Below are positions 55,201 to 60,012 of a DNA stretch of 64,000 bases, in pieces. The notes under the pieces were generated by a model. It did no database searches, was not told where the DNA came from, and saw only the letters and a program-made list of their open reading frames with translations. Position 1 is the stretch's first letter. Each line of letters opens with the position of its first letter. The stretch is from Melitaea cinxia (Eukaryota > Arthropoda > Insecta > Lepidoptera > Nymphalidae). The stretch lies in the NCBI RefSeq assembly GCF_905220565.1, contig NC_059423.1, positions 1,732,001 through 1,796,000 on the forward strand, in the 5' to 3' direction. The translations under genes and the position numbers were made by a program.

Positions 55201-57955
55201 TTTGATGAAAATTCTAGGTCGATAAATTTTTTAATTTATTATCTTAACATTGAATTTTTGAGAACGTTTTAAACTTCCTGTTCATAGTCGAGGACTTATC
55301 ATTTTTCGAGCGAGCAGCACAACTAGCAAGGAAATGGAACTTGGAGCCCTGGCTTTTCATGACTCCAGGGGAAAAGATAACGAGAAGAAAGTGGCAGAAT
55401 GTGAGAAATAAGAGAGTAAGCTATTATTTTATTTACAAGTAGCTGTGCTGACGACTTCGTCCGCATGAAATCAAAAAAAAAGTTATTGTTCAGTTTGAAG
55501 AGCTATAATAAATTTCTAAAATAAATGTAGCCCAAGCTACTCCTTATTACATCAGCTATCGGGCAGTGAAAATCCTGTCAAAATCGGTCCAGCTACCAAA
55601 ATAATATTGTAGCATATATTTTTAATAGCACAGTTATGCATTAGCATTGCTATTTACTTTTTCTAGGCGACTGATTTAATTCTTTGGAATACCCTCGTAT
55701 CGTATTACGTCGCGGTTCACCTTAGGGGGTAGTTGTGTCGCGACGCGCTGGGTTTGCTGTATATAAGCCTCAGGGCGAGTGTTTGCTTTCTTTTTGGGTT
55801 GGATTCTCTCGCCGCCTTAAGATCTGGGTGCAATTTATTGTGGGTGAGTCATTATAGTTTCTTATGGTATAAGCTTTGCATTAATGAAAGTTGATTTTGT
55901 GAGTTTTTGAAAAAGAAGATTAAGATTCTGTAGGATTTTTTTTACTCTCTCTCTTGTAGTCTCGTGTTAGGAATTGTGGGTGACTCTCTGGCCCAACAAA
56001 CATTTTTTTTAACACGTAGCAATATATACCGTTTATACATCCATATACATTTAATAAAAAACGGTTATTTTAATATTACAAACAGACACTCCAACTTTAT
56101 TTGTATAGATATAATTGTGTTTCTTCGCAAACTAAAAAAAAACTGACTTCAATTACATCGACAAGTAATACAACGTAAGTAGACGACAAAAATTAACAAA
56201 CGCAACAGTCGTCACTACGATTTTCGAGGGTTTCCCTCGATTTCGCTGGGATTCCATCATCAGACCCTGGTTTCCTTATCATGTTGTCATACTTGGGATA
56301 TCTACTTTCCAACAAAGAAAGAATTATCAAAATCGGTTCACAAACGACGAAGTTATCCCCTAATATATATATATATATATGGTCGGTATGGTCGGTCGAA
56401 TTGAGTAACCTCCTGCTTTTTTGAAGTCGGTTAAAAAGACGAGAGTATTCCCTGCTGTGCCCTTCCGCATGAATAGCACGTTATCATCACATCTAAATTA
56501 TAATTAATTGTTTTTAAACTCCCCTATTCTTAAAAAATATAAATAAATCATAACATTACGAAATTTGATCATCATTAGAAATACACACGAAGAAAAGAGG
56601 CCTATGCCCAGTAATGTGATGTTACTGAATAAAAAGGAATATTAATCCCATTTTTTTAGTACACGGCTCTCCGGCTCCACGGACTACCTCGTCACGTCCA
56701 CATCTTGACATTGGAACCTTGGAAAGCTGGCTCCATTCTCCTAAGATTGGAAAACACTTTGGAGAAGAGTCATGGTGATGTTTTGATATATTTTTTACCT
56801 GTGTCACTTCGTACTTAATCTAAGGAAGGTTGAGTATTTTATCTACAACGATCTACGTAAGATTGCCGATGGAGGCTGGATGAGGATTGCGGAGAAACGG
56901 GATGTCTGGCATGAACTTGGAGAGACCTATGTCCAGCAGTGGGCTACGATAGGCTGAAAAGAGATAGAGAGAGTATTTTATACTCACTAAAAGGAATTAT
57001 TAGGAATGCTGTGTGGTTACGGCATCAAAGCCACCCCTTCTCTGCCCGTGGGTGTCGTAAGAAGCGACTAAGGGACAACACAGTTCCACTACTACCTTGG
57101 AACTTAAAAAACCGACCGATGGCGGGATAACCATCCAACTGCTAGCTTTGAAATACACAGGCCGAAGACGCCCGTCTTCAGCAGCGTCTTCGGTGCGACA
57201 AAGCCAGCCCTGCGGTCACCAACCCCGTGGTGACTATGGACAAAACACATGAGTTCACGCCATTTTTGGCGTGAACTTGTGGAGGCCTATGTCCAGTAGT
57301 GGACTGCGAAAGGCTGCTGTGATGAAAAGGAATTAAAAGAAGCCGGAGATAAAGGAAATAAAGTATTTTCGTAAGACTGAAGTAAACAGGTCTTTCGTAA
57401 AGAAGTCTTTTCGATTTTATCTCTCCTACTTCTTGAGCTGCAATGTTGACACTGTAACTGTACTGTGTGTAAACGGGATAGATACTGGCTAGTAACAAAC
57501 TTTTATTTTGAATTTGTAAATTCATTCCATCATTCAGAGAGGGTTTTTAGTAATGCATAATTAGTACAACACGAAATAATGAACTTATCATTTAAGAAGC
57601 TGAACATTCATAGTATTTTTCTCATCGCTTTTATTAATAAGGTATTTACCACGGTTATTGCTGTCTACATGGCATCGATATTGTCTCCGAAATATCGGGA
57701 GTTTACAAAATGACAATCACGGAAAGTCCCGTATAAGCAAAATCGTTGATAGTAACTGCGAACGGTTAAAATTCTAATAAACATTAATGTTCCAGGTTCT
57801 CCAAATTTAGATGCAGAACAACTTGATCAAGTAAACAGTCACATAACGGTGGATATCCGCAAGATATTCCTGTACCAGATTAAAGATATAAAGGAGACTA
57901 CACTCGCTGGTAACCAGTGGCTGCAAGATGCCAGACAAATGGATTGGAGTACTAG
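27700..57955 (+). CDS. Man2b1: Lysosomal-type alpha-mannosidase (GH38), 24 exons, 3' end not found
   Basis: Predicted acid hydrolase that removes alpha-linked mannose from N-glycans in the lysosome, retaining mechanism with zinc. Exons: 27700-27780, 28474-28576, 29307-29388, 35736-35921, 36153-36277, 37277-37357, 37984-38120, 38795-38928, 42648-42768, 43153-43260, 44900-45002, 45789-45879, 46060-46150, 47417-47534, 48020-48177, 49093-49164, 49575-49742, 50322-50473, 50826-50947, 53643-53794, 54434-54560, 55288-55415, 56660-56774, 57796-57955. All introns are GT-AG and every phase closes, giving about 972 codons against roughly 1,000 for the family. Zinc/catalytic residues expected by homology: H46 and D48 (HSHMDAGW), D170 (IDTYGHTRE), D292 (MGGDFTY), H416 (HHDAITG). 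A hydrophobic N-terminus and several N-glycosylation sites (NISD, NISQ, NKST, NLTT) fit a secretory/lysosomal route. The HTHDDVGW signature is altered. Last exon probably past the Gypsy insertion. Confidence 0.88.
27880..28000 (+). mobile_element. RTE-like 3' tail in intron 1
   Basis: CCTGCCCAGCGTGGTGACTA to GATGATGATGATAG; 5'-truncated. Confidence 0.7.
28130..28440 (-). mobile_element. GAAGTCGGTT-ended repeat, with (AT)n and poly(T)
   Basis: Reads, reversed, from AAAACCGACTTCAATTAC through ACCCTCGA and AACCGATTTTGATAATTC to an (AT)n run at 28165-28195. Same family as 48385-48990, 51085-53550 and 56120-56440. Class unknown. Confidence 0.6.
28474..28576 (+). CDS. Mannosidase exon 2: zinc motif HSHMDAGW
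   Basis: Acceptor TTTACAG, donor GTAAGA. Encodes NVHIIPHSHMDAGWVKTFDE; H and D of H-x-D bind zinc in GH38 enzymes. Ends in phase 1. Confidence 0.92.
28692..28975 (+). mobile_element. RTE-like tail repeat in intron 2, fused to SINE piece
   Basis: From GCTGTGTGGTTACGACAG to GAGTTAACGCC; its end is replaced at 28978 by a Metulj-like 3' piece. Confidence 0.7.
28978..29090 (+). mobile_element. SINE 3' piece, Metulj-like
   Basis: TAGAGTCGGCAATGCGCTTG to GTTTGCCGACCAAGTTATAT. Confidence 0.65.
29307..29388 (+). CDS. Mannosidase exon 3
   Basis: Acceptor TTTTCAG, donor GTACGT. Encodes NVQLIYHSVLSELLHDKRR, the helix between the zinc motif and the WRWW segment. The following intron carries the BEL/Pao element. 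Confidence 0.85.
29657..29978 (+). repeat. BEL/Pao left LTR
   Basis: TGTTAAGGAACGTC...GCAAGAAACA, 322 bp. One difference from the right LTR, within TTTATC(G/A)GTCATC near 29730. Confidence 0.93.
29797..29804 (+). promoter_or_regulatory. LTR TATA box
   Basis: TATATAAG followed by ACAGTG; the same motif is at 34888-34895 in the right LTR. The position suits the U3 promoter. Confidence 0.6.
29981..29998 (+). promoter_or_regulatory. Primer-binding site, tRNA-Lys type
   Basis: TGGCGCCCGAACAGGGAC, complementary to the 3' end of the lysine tRNA used by many retroelements. Confidence 0.8.
31341..33683 (+). CDS. BEL/Pao Gag-protease polyprotein (pol truncated)
   Basis: 780 residues. An N-terminal charged coiled-coil-like region (1-130), a Gag core of the DUF1759 kind (about 145-300, with IAKFDGSFFRWLEFRDTF), two zinc-knuckle clusters (about 380-445: CIVCNQNHRIYDC, CINCLRQGHSLVEC), then the aspartic protease with ALLDSGSQSSFIS (about 497) and IDILIGADLFW. 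The last ~90 residues are the start of pol, after which the frame ends in sequence where the reverse transcriptase should begin. It packages and processes the element's RNA; the enzymes must come from another copy. AT-rich like its host, unlike the LINE at 8.4 kb. Confidence 0.9.
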   Translation: MSEPSVSTIDKESGIKVLIVKRSSIKGQITKFKNYLDKITRQSQLTGIEVAELSLKLSRFENLSAKYDELQTQIELINSDNLDEELDERERIEQDFILCTAMAKNIIEEQNELKNLEQDKRRRESLFQDAQCVRDHNNENFITLPQIQIAKFDGSFFRWLEFRDTFNNLVHNNSRISLIQKFHYLISYLEGDAARVISNIEVSAANYNSAYQLLYERYNNKRLLVNYHIKSLFNIEKINRESDTSLRSLVDHVSKNLHALANLGQPTDHWDTLIIHLVSSKLDTQTLVKWEEQRNSLGEIPSLTEFNKFLIDRAYVLECTRHNKNDQGSSFHNNISTNNNSKMQHSRPVNYHNHYNHHIKRDRPISNSFIAINQKDNSTLSRCIVCNQNHRIYDCQIFISKSREDKLNDISKYKLCINCLRQGHSLVECRVGPCKICKKQHNTLLHPVDEPKVNSASGEVSETIVNFSNKNSNKVLLTTAQVYILNPITKEPLKVRALLDSGSQSSFISKSLQQKLAIHSNPISTNVIGIGHSDKQTKESCVIQLKSIYNNYKTKLNCLVLDRLIGNLPKAPINIQQLNIPSHLHLADPDFNQPAPIDILIGADLFWQLLKNERISLGANKPTLQYSSFGWLIGGPISYQAKQVFCNNSVINDNLPKKNKINNLLAKFRKLERLHQKTILSEKELACENHFRSHTSRLPSGRSSVRLPLRNSPDCLGETYNLAKRRLFNLEKRFKKYTSLKSQYIHFMREYQNLGHPSESTVALPDPSYFCNHAVFKIFN
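33684..34560 (+). pseudogene. BEL/Pao pol remnants (RT and integrase scraps)
   Basis: Disjointed pieces in more than one frame: an RT piece with TASASYLSTRC and FYVDDL (about 33815-34010), an integrase piece with SRHGRPADIYSNS (about 34030-34170), FGDIWEAGV (about 34200), and VEAILNSRPL (about 34360). Most of RT, all RNase H and much of integrase are absent. Stops and frame changes between them mean no functional pol. Confidence 0.85.
34738..34747 (+). promoter_or_regulatory. Polypurine tract
   Basis: GGGGGGAGTA immediately before the right LTR; the expected plus-strand primer. Confidence 0.7.
34748..35069 (+). repeat. BEL/Pao right LTR
   Basis: 322 bp, matching 29657-29978 with a single visible difference; followed by GTCAT. 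Confidence 0.93.
35235..35455 (-). mobile_element. SINE, Metulj-like, in intron 3
   Basis: Reversed and diverged: CTGTGATCTTGTGTAAAGTT and TCGGGTTGCTCCAGATTTTG. Confidence 0.6.
35736..35921 (+). CDS. Mannosidase exon 4
   Basis: Acceptor TTTTTAG, donor GTATTT. Encodes FTFSETAYFWRWWKEQ and GRIEFAGGGWVQSDEA, both strong GH38 landmarks. Confidence 0.92.
36153..36277 (+). CDS. Mannosidase exon 5: nucleophile motif
   Basis: Encodes AAWQIDTYGHTREHTSLLAQ and MGFDGLFIG; the D of IDTYGH is the expected nucleophile and zinc ligand. Donor GTAATC. Confidence 0.92.
36345..36425 (+). mobile_element. S3 repeat in intron 5
   Basis: CAGCCAGTAACATCCCATTG, then CATAGGCCTC and TATCCACCACGCTGATCCA. Confidence 0.6.
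36545..36745 (+). mobile_element. SINE, Metulj-like, in intron 5
   Basis: GAGGTAGGGTACAGCAGGAA to GAGTCGGCAACTTGCTTGCA, sense orientation, directly before a reversed copy. Confidence 0.7.
36757..37040 (-). mobile_element. SINE, Metulj-like, reversed, near full length
   Basis: TTTTTTTATATCACTAGGTC tail at the left, CCTACCTCAGTTA head at the right. Together with the forward copy at 36545 it makes an inverted SINE pair inside intron 5. Confidence 0.78.
37277..37357 (+). CDS. Mannosidase exon 6
   Basis: Encodes EREMMIEEDKMEFMWRGSD, donor GTAAGT. Phases 1 in and 1 out join exons 5 and 7. Confidence 0.88.
37488..37835 (-). mobile_element. RTE-like tail repeat in intron 6, reversed
   Basis: Starts CATCATCATCACTTCAGCCT and ends TATTTCCGTAGCCACACAGC; near full length. 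Confidence 0.78.
37984..38120 (+). CDS. Mannosidase exon 7
   Basis: Acceptor TTATTTCAG, donor GTAAGT. Encodes FCFDFLCSDEPIVEDPDSKA, a conserved GH38 stretch. Confidence 0.92.
38217..38592. mobile_element. Lep1-like repeat with GTCY microsatellite, intron 7
   Basis: GGGTTCCGTACCCAAAGGGT, a (GTCC/GTCT)n run at 38276-38302, and an end GGAACCCTTCGAGCGCGAGT / CCGACTCGCACTTGGC. The opening and closing words partly pair (GGGTTCCGTAC with GTACGGAACCC). I recall lepidopteran Lep1 Helitrons carrying a (GTCY)n tract; the assignment rests on memory. Confidence 0.6.
38795..38928 (+). CDS. Mannosidase exon 8: acid/base motif
   Basis: Encodes MVTMGGDFTYQSAANWF; the D of GGDF is the expected acid/base. Donor GTAAGT, phase 2 out. 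Next intron (38929-42647) is full of repeats. Confidence 0.92.
39400..39468 (+). mobile_element. CR1-like LINE 3' end, intron 8
   Basis: ATCAGGTGAGATCGCAGTCA then AGCGCTAGTCTATATATTAA; same terminus as 41343-41415. Confidence 0.7.
39780..39970 (-). mobile_element. Helitron-like short repeat, intron 8
   Basis: Reversed relative of 5527-5705 and 49190-49400: AAAATCGGTCAAGCCGTTTT and CACCGCGACACGAGAATTTT. Confidence 0.55.
40520..40722 (-). mobile_element. SINE, Metulj-like, intron 8
   Basis: Reversed, cut at its head by the LINE fragment that starts near 40728. Confidence 0.65.
40728..41415 (+). pseudogene. CR1-like LINE, 3' fragment of reverse transcriptase ORF
   Basis: A 190-residue frame (40770-41342) holds the C-terminal part of a non-LTR RT: LGILNKVRQYFTPEQLLTLY, SSMEYCSHLW, LESVDRRARRLIGDE and a basic tail ending in WNALPASVFP. 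The usual 3' terminus GGTGAGATCGCGGTCAAGCG then CTAGTCTATATATT and an A run follow at once. Catalytic motifs and ORF1 are missing through 5' truncation. The remaining frame is intact. The clade (CR1 or a close relative) is inferred from these motifs. Confidence 0.85.
41729..42015 (-). mobile_element. Helitron-like repeat, intron 8 (pair of 17025-17293)
   Basis: Starts CTAGCTGACCCGGCGAACTT and runs to CAACCGTTCTCGAGTTTTGC; high similarity to the other copy throughout. Confidence 0.65.
42165..42436 (-). mobile_element. SINE, Metulj-like, intron 8, near full length
   Basis: TGTCACTAGGTCGGCAAACA to TGCTGTGCCCTACCTCAGTT; one of the best preserved copies, only ~210 bp before exon 9. Confidence 0.8.
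42648..42768 (+). CDS. Mannosidase exon 9 (isolated among repeats)
   Basis: Short exon bounded by CGCAG and GTAAAG. Encodes ANISDVNIFYSTPSCYLKS, matching the family's YSTP-x-CYL block. One leading base plus 40 codons fits phase 2 of exon 8 and phase 0 of exon 10. Confidence 0.88.
43153..43260 (+). CDS. Mannosidase exon 10
   Basis: Encodes ANTYWTGFYTSRPSLKYYV (36 codons, phase 0 both sides). Acceptor TTTTAG, donor GTATAT. Confidence 0.9.
43478..43802 (+). mobile_element. tRNA-derived SINE joined to S3 repeat, intron 10
   Basis: CGCGTTGGCGCAACGGTTAC (A-box region) and GGCGGTTGCGGGTTCG (B-box region, altered) lead into GTTTGCCGTGGTCTGGGTAT and CTCCCCACTGTGCCTCGGAG; the S3 words CAGCCTGTAATATCCCACTA follow at 43700. 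Confidence 0.7.
44255..44430 (+). pseudogene. R1-type LINE ORF2 C-terminus remnant
   Basis: About 50 codons from 44269: SLPSVITAMLGDDESWTAMV then SFCETVMSQKEND. This is the typical end of R1-clade ORF2 proteins (recognition from memory). GC-rich compared with the intron around it. Confidence 0.65.
44453..44810. mobile_element. MITE with perfect 20-bp terminal inverted repeats, intron 10
   Basis: Left end ATCCATTAATTACGTGAGCT and right end its exact complement (44791-44810). The 358-bp body is non-coding and has a C homopolymer at 44726-44739. No clear target duplication. Confidence 0.8.
44900..45002 (+). CDS. Mannosidase exon 11: HHDAITG zinc histidine
   Basis: Acceptor CTCCAG, donor GTAAAG. 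Ends in VLHHDAIT; the second H is the expected fourth zinc ligand. Confidence 0.92.
45385..45590 (+). repeat. Repeat family U1 (copy 4), intron 11
   Basis: CACGCTTGACGTCGGTAATG, GTGTGATCGGGCGAGCTGAA and the end TTCAGTCGTGTGGTCTAAAG. Confidence 0.65.
45789..45879 (+). CDS. Mannosidase exon 12
   Basis: Encodes GTSQQHVTNDFIRILSEAIE directly after HHDAIT, as in the family. Acceptor TTGTAG, donor GTCAGT. Confidence 0.9.
46060..46150 (+). CDS. Mannosidase exon 13
   Basis: Acceptor ATACAG, donor GTAAGT. Encodes FITCHQLNISQCR, corresponding to the conserved C-x-x-LNIS-x-C segment; phases 2 in, 0 out match neighbours. Confidence 0.85.
46180..46445 (+). mobile_element. tRNA-derived cassette with inverted ends (copy C), intron 13
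   Basis: 46301-46425 reads on the plus strand as the same tRNA-like body as copy A (A-box-like TAGCTTAATTGGCTAAAG, B box GGTTCGATCCC). A reversed 3' half of the same body (46222-46275) precedes it, so the ends ATCATATCAAAAATCGACC form an imperfect inverted repeat of about 60 bp. Flanks TTTTGTGTTACCCACACATT and CTAAACA are the reversed flank of copy B at 4807-4842. Confidence 0.75.
47052..47393 (+). mobile_element. RTE-like tail repeat, intron 13, near full length
   Basis: GCTGTGTGGCTACGGCACCA to GATGATGATAATGATGACG. Ends only ~25 bp before exon 14's acceptor. Confidence 0.8.
47417..47534 (+). CDS. Mannosidase exon 14
   Basis: Acceptor ATTTAG, donor GTATGT. Encodes ESILLIVYNPLSVKTYFHLQ, the start of the beta-sandwich half of the enzyme. 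Confidence 0.9.
47735..47842 (-). mobile_element. S3 repeat, intron 14
   Basis: ATCCGCCAACCCGCATTGGA to ATGCCCAGTAGTGGGATATT, reversed. Confidence 0.65.
48020..48177 (+). CDS. Mannosidase exon 15
   Basis: Donor GTAAGT. Encodes EEVEYQLVPLPTAVINLPG and IPPLGFTAFYI. The acceptor CAACAG is chosen because it matches phase 1 of exon 14 and gives the family's spacing; weaker acceptors a few bases up- or downstream remain possible. Confidence 0.8.
48248..48365 (+). repeat. Shared repeat fragment, intron 15
   Basis: Matches 2605-2720 (TAGTATTAAAACCTTCTGTG to GCTTAGCAACATTCATTTTT). Confidence 0.65.
48385..48990 (+). mobile_element. GAAGTCGGTT-ended repeat, intron 15
   Basis: From AAAACCGACTTCAATTACAT to TTTTTTGGAAGTCGGTTAAA, with two internal repeats of a CAACGTAGATCGACGAAAAA unit (about 48450 and 48760). 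Confidence 0.65.
49093..49164 (+). CDS. Mannosidase exon 16
   Basis: 24 codons of variable, Gln/Glu-rich sequence (FKKTQNQETEQE) between TTTTTTCAG and GTATAA; supported by phase and position. Confidence 0.75.
49190..49400 (+). mobile_element. Helitron-like short repeat, intron 16
   Basis: AATTCTCGTGTCGCGGTGTT to GTTTGCGGGGTTAGCTAGTA. Confidence 0.55.
49575..49742 (+). CDS. Mannosidase exon 17
   Basis: Encodes NKSTGLLESIQHIDG and QSGAYSFRPGKDRP, conserved in GH38. Donor GTAAGT. Confidence 0.92.
50322..50473 (+). CDS. Mannosidase exon 18
   Basis: Encodes RGPLVKEIRQRFSDWITQII and EVEWIIGPVPIG. Acceptor TTCTAAG, donor GTAAAA. Confidence 0.9.
50826..50947 (+). CDS. Mannosidase exon 19
   Basis: Encodes GKEVVTIFSTNI, FYTDSNGRQM and NLTT. 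Donor GTGAGT. The intron that follows holds the 281-bp tandem array. Confidence 0.92.
51085..53555 (+). mobile_element. GAAGTCGGTT-ended repeat swollen by nested insertions, intron 19
   Basis: Starts ACGAAAAAAAACTACTTTAA near 51085 and ends TTTTTTGAAGTCGGTCGGTT near 53530, the two ends of the family at 48385. In between sit the tandem array (51190-52830) and a Helitron-like repeat (52835-53495) that closes with GAAGCCGCGGGCACAGCTAG. Confidence 0.6.
51190..52830 (+). repeat. Six-copy 281-bp tandem array, intron 19
   Basis: CACGAAATCTCCGAAAC starts at about 51196, 51479, 51760, 52041, 52322 and 52604: periods of 281-283 bp. Units share AAACTTGAAATTTGGCA, ACTCGACCCCTAAGGGGGTA and CAACCCCTTTTTGGGGTTAA. 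They are so alike that amplification must be recent. Two GGGG/CCCC words per unit can form hairpins. No coding frame is conserved. Confidence 0.92.
53643..53794 (+). CDS. Mannosidase exon 20
   Basis: Encodes YPVTSRICLQ, LCVLTDRAQAA and DGEIELM. Acceptor AATCAG, donor GTATGA. Confidence 0.9.
54434..54560 (+). CDS. Mannosidase exon 21
   Basis: Starts VHRRLLTDDGFGLEESLNE, a hallmark of lysosomal GH38 enzymes. Donor GTAAGT. Confidence 0.92.
54855..55170. mobile_element. S3 repeat and reversed tRNA-derived SINE head, intron 21
   Basis: AAAGGCCTCTTTCCCCATGT is followed by a reversed Pol III head: CGGGAATCGAACCCGCGACA (B box complement, 55093) and GGCACCATTACACCAGAGCG. Confidence 0.7.
55288..55415 (+). 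CDS. Mannosidase exon 22
   Basis: Encodes EDLSFFERAAQLARKWNLEP, less conserved. Acceptor TTCATAG, donor GTAAGC; phases fit. Confidence 0.82.
56120..56440 (+). mobile_element. GAAGTCGGTT-ended repeat, intron 22
   Basis: AAAACTGACTTCAATTACAT to TTTTTTGAAGTCGGTTAAAA with a short (TA)n at about 56360; inverted ends of about 16 bp. Confidence 0.65.
56660..56774 (+). CDS. Mannosidase exon 23
   Basis: Encodes LPRHVHILTLEPWKAGSILL then RLENTLEKSH. Acceptor TTTTTTTAG, donor GTGATG chosen to meet phase 1 of exon 24. Confidence 0.85.
57005..57330 (+). mobile_element. RTE-like tail repeat, intron 23
   Basis: GCTGTGTGGTTACGGCATCA to GGCCTATGTCCAGTAGTGGA. Contains a small local duplication of GTCTTC-AGC words at 57165-57190. 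Confidence 0.75.
57796..57955 (+). CDS. Mannosidase exon 24 (last one found)
   Basis: Acceptor TTCCAG. Encodes VDIRKIFLYQIKDIKETTLA and GNQWLQDARQMDW, donor GTATAG. The frame stays open to 58043 but the extension has no family resemblance, so I end the exon at the donor. About 30-40 C-terminal residues are still missing. Confidence 0.85.
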
Positions 57956-58278
57956 GTATAGTCCGCTAGGCGATGGCATTGCTTTGCTTTGGTGTATTTA
58001 TGTACATTTGTATAGTATGGATACGTATTTAGGGCAAAAAAGTTAGATTATATTATTTATGGTAATTATGGTAATTTTTTAATCAGCCACAGTTGTATTT
58101 TTTTTAATAACTGCGCTTACCTTTTGCTGCTTTCTTTTCTTTGTTTTAAAGTAGGCATGTATTTAATGCGCTTGTATTCAAAGTAGCAGTCAACTGATAT
58201 ATATACAGACTCAGGGCAGGATCTGAACCTACAACCATATTCAATGTAACACAATATATTCAAATTATTCAAATGTAT

Positions 58279-58741
58279 TGTTACGTGTTAGGGTTCGAAG
58301 GATTTGGAGAGAAAGACCTGCTGACTCTTTTCAAGACTATTCACTAGCACTAGGTCCAATACAAAGCACTAGGTTCAAACACTAAGCACTAAGTTCAAAC
58401 ACTAAGCACTCACGATGTCCTCAGTCGTAGCCAATGTCGTAGGTTTCGCTGGTATCACTCTTGATCACTAGTTTTCACTTTGAAGTCGCCTCGAAGATTG
58501 CTCAAACTGAACTCAACTCGCTCGCCTCGCTGCGGCTATTTATATCGGCCGAGACGAGGCCCAGACCATTCTGGAAAGTTCGCGCATGTACCCGGTTTTC
58601 GAGACTATACTTCTATATAGTTCCACAGTTGTTCCTCTAACGCCATCTAGTATTGAGTAGAGAGTTTCATGCGGTCTCTGTCTTTGCGTGGATTCAATGG
58701 TTGCCGCTAGATGGCGCTAGTTTCTTTGTGTGTCCTTAACA
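58279..58741 (-). repeat. Gypsy 3' LTR
   Basis: 463 bp, TG...CA. On the minus strand a TATA-like ATATAAATAG lies at about 58536-58546. 58345-58412 holds imperfect ~18-bp tandem repeats of the word GCACTAGGTTCAAACACTAA. Confidence 0.88.
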
Positions 58742-58752
58742 CTACTCCCCTC

Positions 58753-60012
58753 TTAGAGATGCTCGTCCCGAGCATCGTTGTTACTGCCATGGTAACGCGC
58801 CAGAAGGTCTATGTGTACCACTTTGAATGTCCCTCTTGGTTGCTTTTGAATCCTGTAAGTCACATCATTCAGTCGGGTAACCACTTTGTATGGACCGTCC
58901 CACTTGGTCTGCAACTTTGGCGATTTCCCTTTCTGGCGGGTTGGGTTATGCAGCCACACCAGTGACTCTTCCTTGAAGCCGCTCGTGTTCGATTTCCGGT
59001 CGTATCTGGTTTTCATGTTCTCGCTTGAATGTAACCCATTTTCCCGAACCAAGGCGTGTATATAGCTCATTTTTTCCCTTAAATCGCTGACATAGTCTTG
59101 TACGGTATTTGGTCCCTCCAGTGCCCCTCCAGTCAATAGGTCTACTGGTATTCGTAATTCTCTACCGTAATTGACATACGCTGGGGTAGCTTTTATGCTC
59201 TCATGCTCGGCGGTTCGGTACGACAGAAGGAAGAGTGGTATATACTTGTCCCAATCTTTTTGTTTGTCGTCTACCAATTTCGCCAAATGCCTCTCAAGGG
59301 TCTGGTTAAATCTCTCAACCATTCCATCAGACTGTGGATGGTACGCAGTGGTCCTCGTCTTATGCATGCCCAAAATTCTGCACACTTCCTGGAATACTTG
59401 CGATTCGAAGTTCCTGCCCTGATCGAAATGGATTTCTAGAGGCACGCCAAAGCGACATATCACTTCTTCGACTAACTTAGAAGCGACTGTTGTAGCTTCT
59501 TGGTTTGGTATGGCGAACGCTTCGGACCATTTGGTGAAGTAGTCCATTACGACCATAAAATACTTGTTTCCCGATTCCGTTACAGGAAATGGCCCCGCTA
59601 CGTCAACTGCAATTCGTTCCCATGGTGCACCGACGTTATACAACCGCAGATTCCTACGGATCCTGGTCTGTGGTCCTTTTACAGCAGCGCAAGTAGTACA
59701 TTTGCGGCACCAATCCTGTACATCATCTCGACAATGTAACCAGTAAAATCGTTCTCGCACTTTTATTAACGTCCTCTTGACACCTAGATGACCTCCTGAT
59801 ACGCCATCATCTATTTCACGGAGAACATCTGGTAGCCTCGTTCTTGGGACAATTATCTGAAGGTGGAACTCTCTGCTGTTAGTCTTCTCCCATTTGCGGT
59901 AGAGTATTCCGTTTTGAAGTATCAGACTGTCCCATTGAGCCCAGTACGCCTTAGTGACAGCGCCAGTGGGTGCAACCTCACTCCAGATTGGTTTTACATC
60001 ACCCCGTTTCTT
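58753..60012 (-). CDS. Gypsy integrase
   Basis: On the minus strand, after the stop at 60013-60015 the same frame stays open to 58753. The HHCC zinc region (HLGVKRTL ... WCRKCTTC) is followed by the catalytic core with VDVAGPF, FDQGRNFES and PQSDGMVERFNQT (the D, D and E positions), then a C-terminal SH3-like segment ending in VVHIDLLARY. It inserts the DNA copy into the genome. The core looks whole; a serine usually found before DQGRN is phenylalanine here. It is cut off from RT by one stop. Confidence 0.9.
   Translation of the reverse strand, partial: KKRGDVKPIWSEVAPTGAVTKAYWAQWDSLILQNGILYRKWEKTNSREFHLQIIVPRTRLPDVLREIDDGVSGGHLGVKRTLIKVRERFYWLHCRDDVQDWCRKCTTCAAVKGPQTRIRRNLRLYNVGAPWERIAVDVAGPFPVTESGNKYFMVVMDYFTKWSEAFAIPNQEATTVASKLVEEVICRFGVPLEIHFDQGRNFESQVFQEVCRILGMHKTRTTAYHPQSDGMVERFNQTLERHLAKLVDDKQKDWDKYIPLFLLSYRTAEHESIKATPAYVNYGRELRIPVDLLTGGALEGPNTVQDYVSDLREKMSYIHALVRENGLHSSENMKTRYDRKSNTSGFKEESLVWLHNPTRQKGKSPKLQTKWDGPYKVVTRLNDVTYRIQKQPRGTFKVVHIDLLARYHGSNNDARDEHL

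Noticed and set aside
57956..58046. Read-through of exon 24 to the TAG at 58044-58046 as the gene's C-terminus
   Set aside because: The extension (SPLGDGIALLWCIYV) does not resemble the family's C-terminus and a donor GTATAG is present; kept as an open alternative only.
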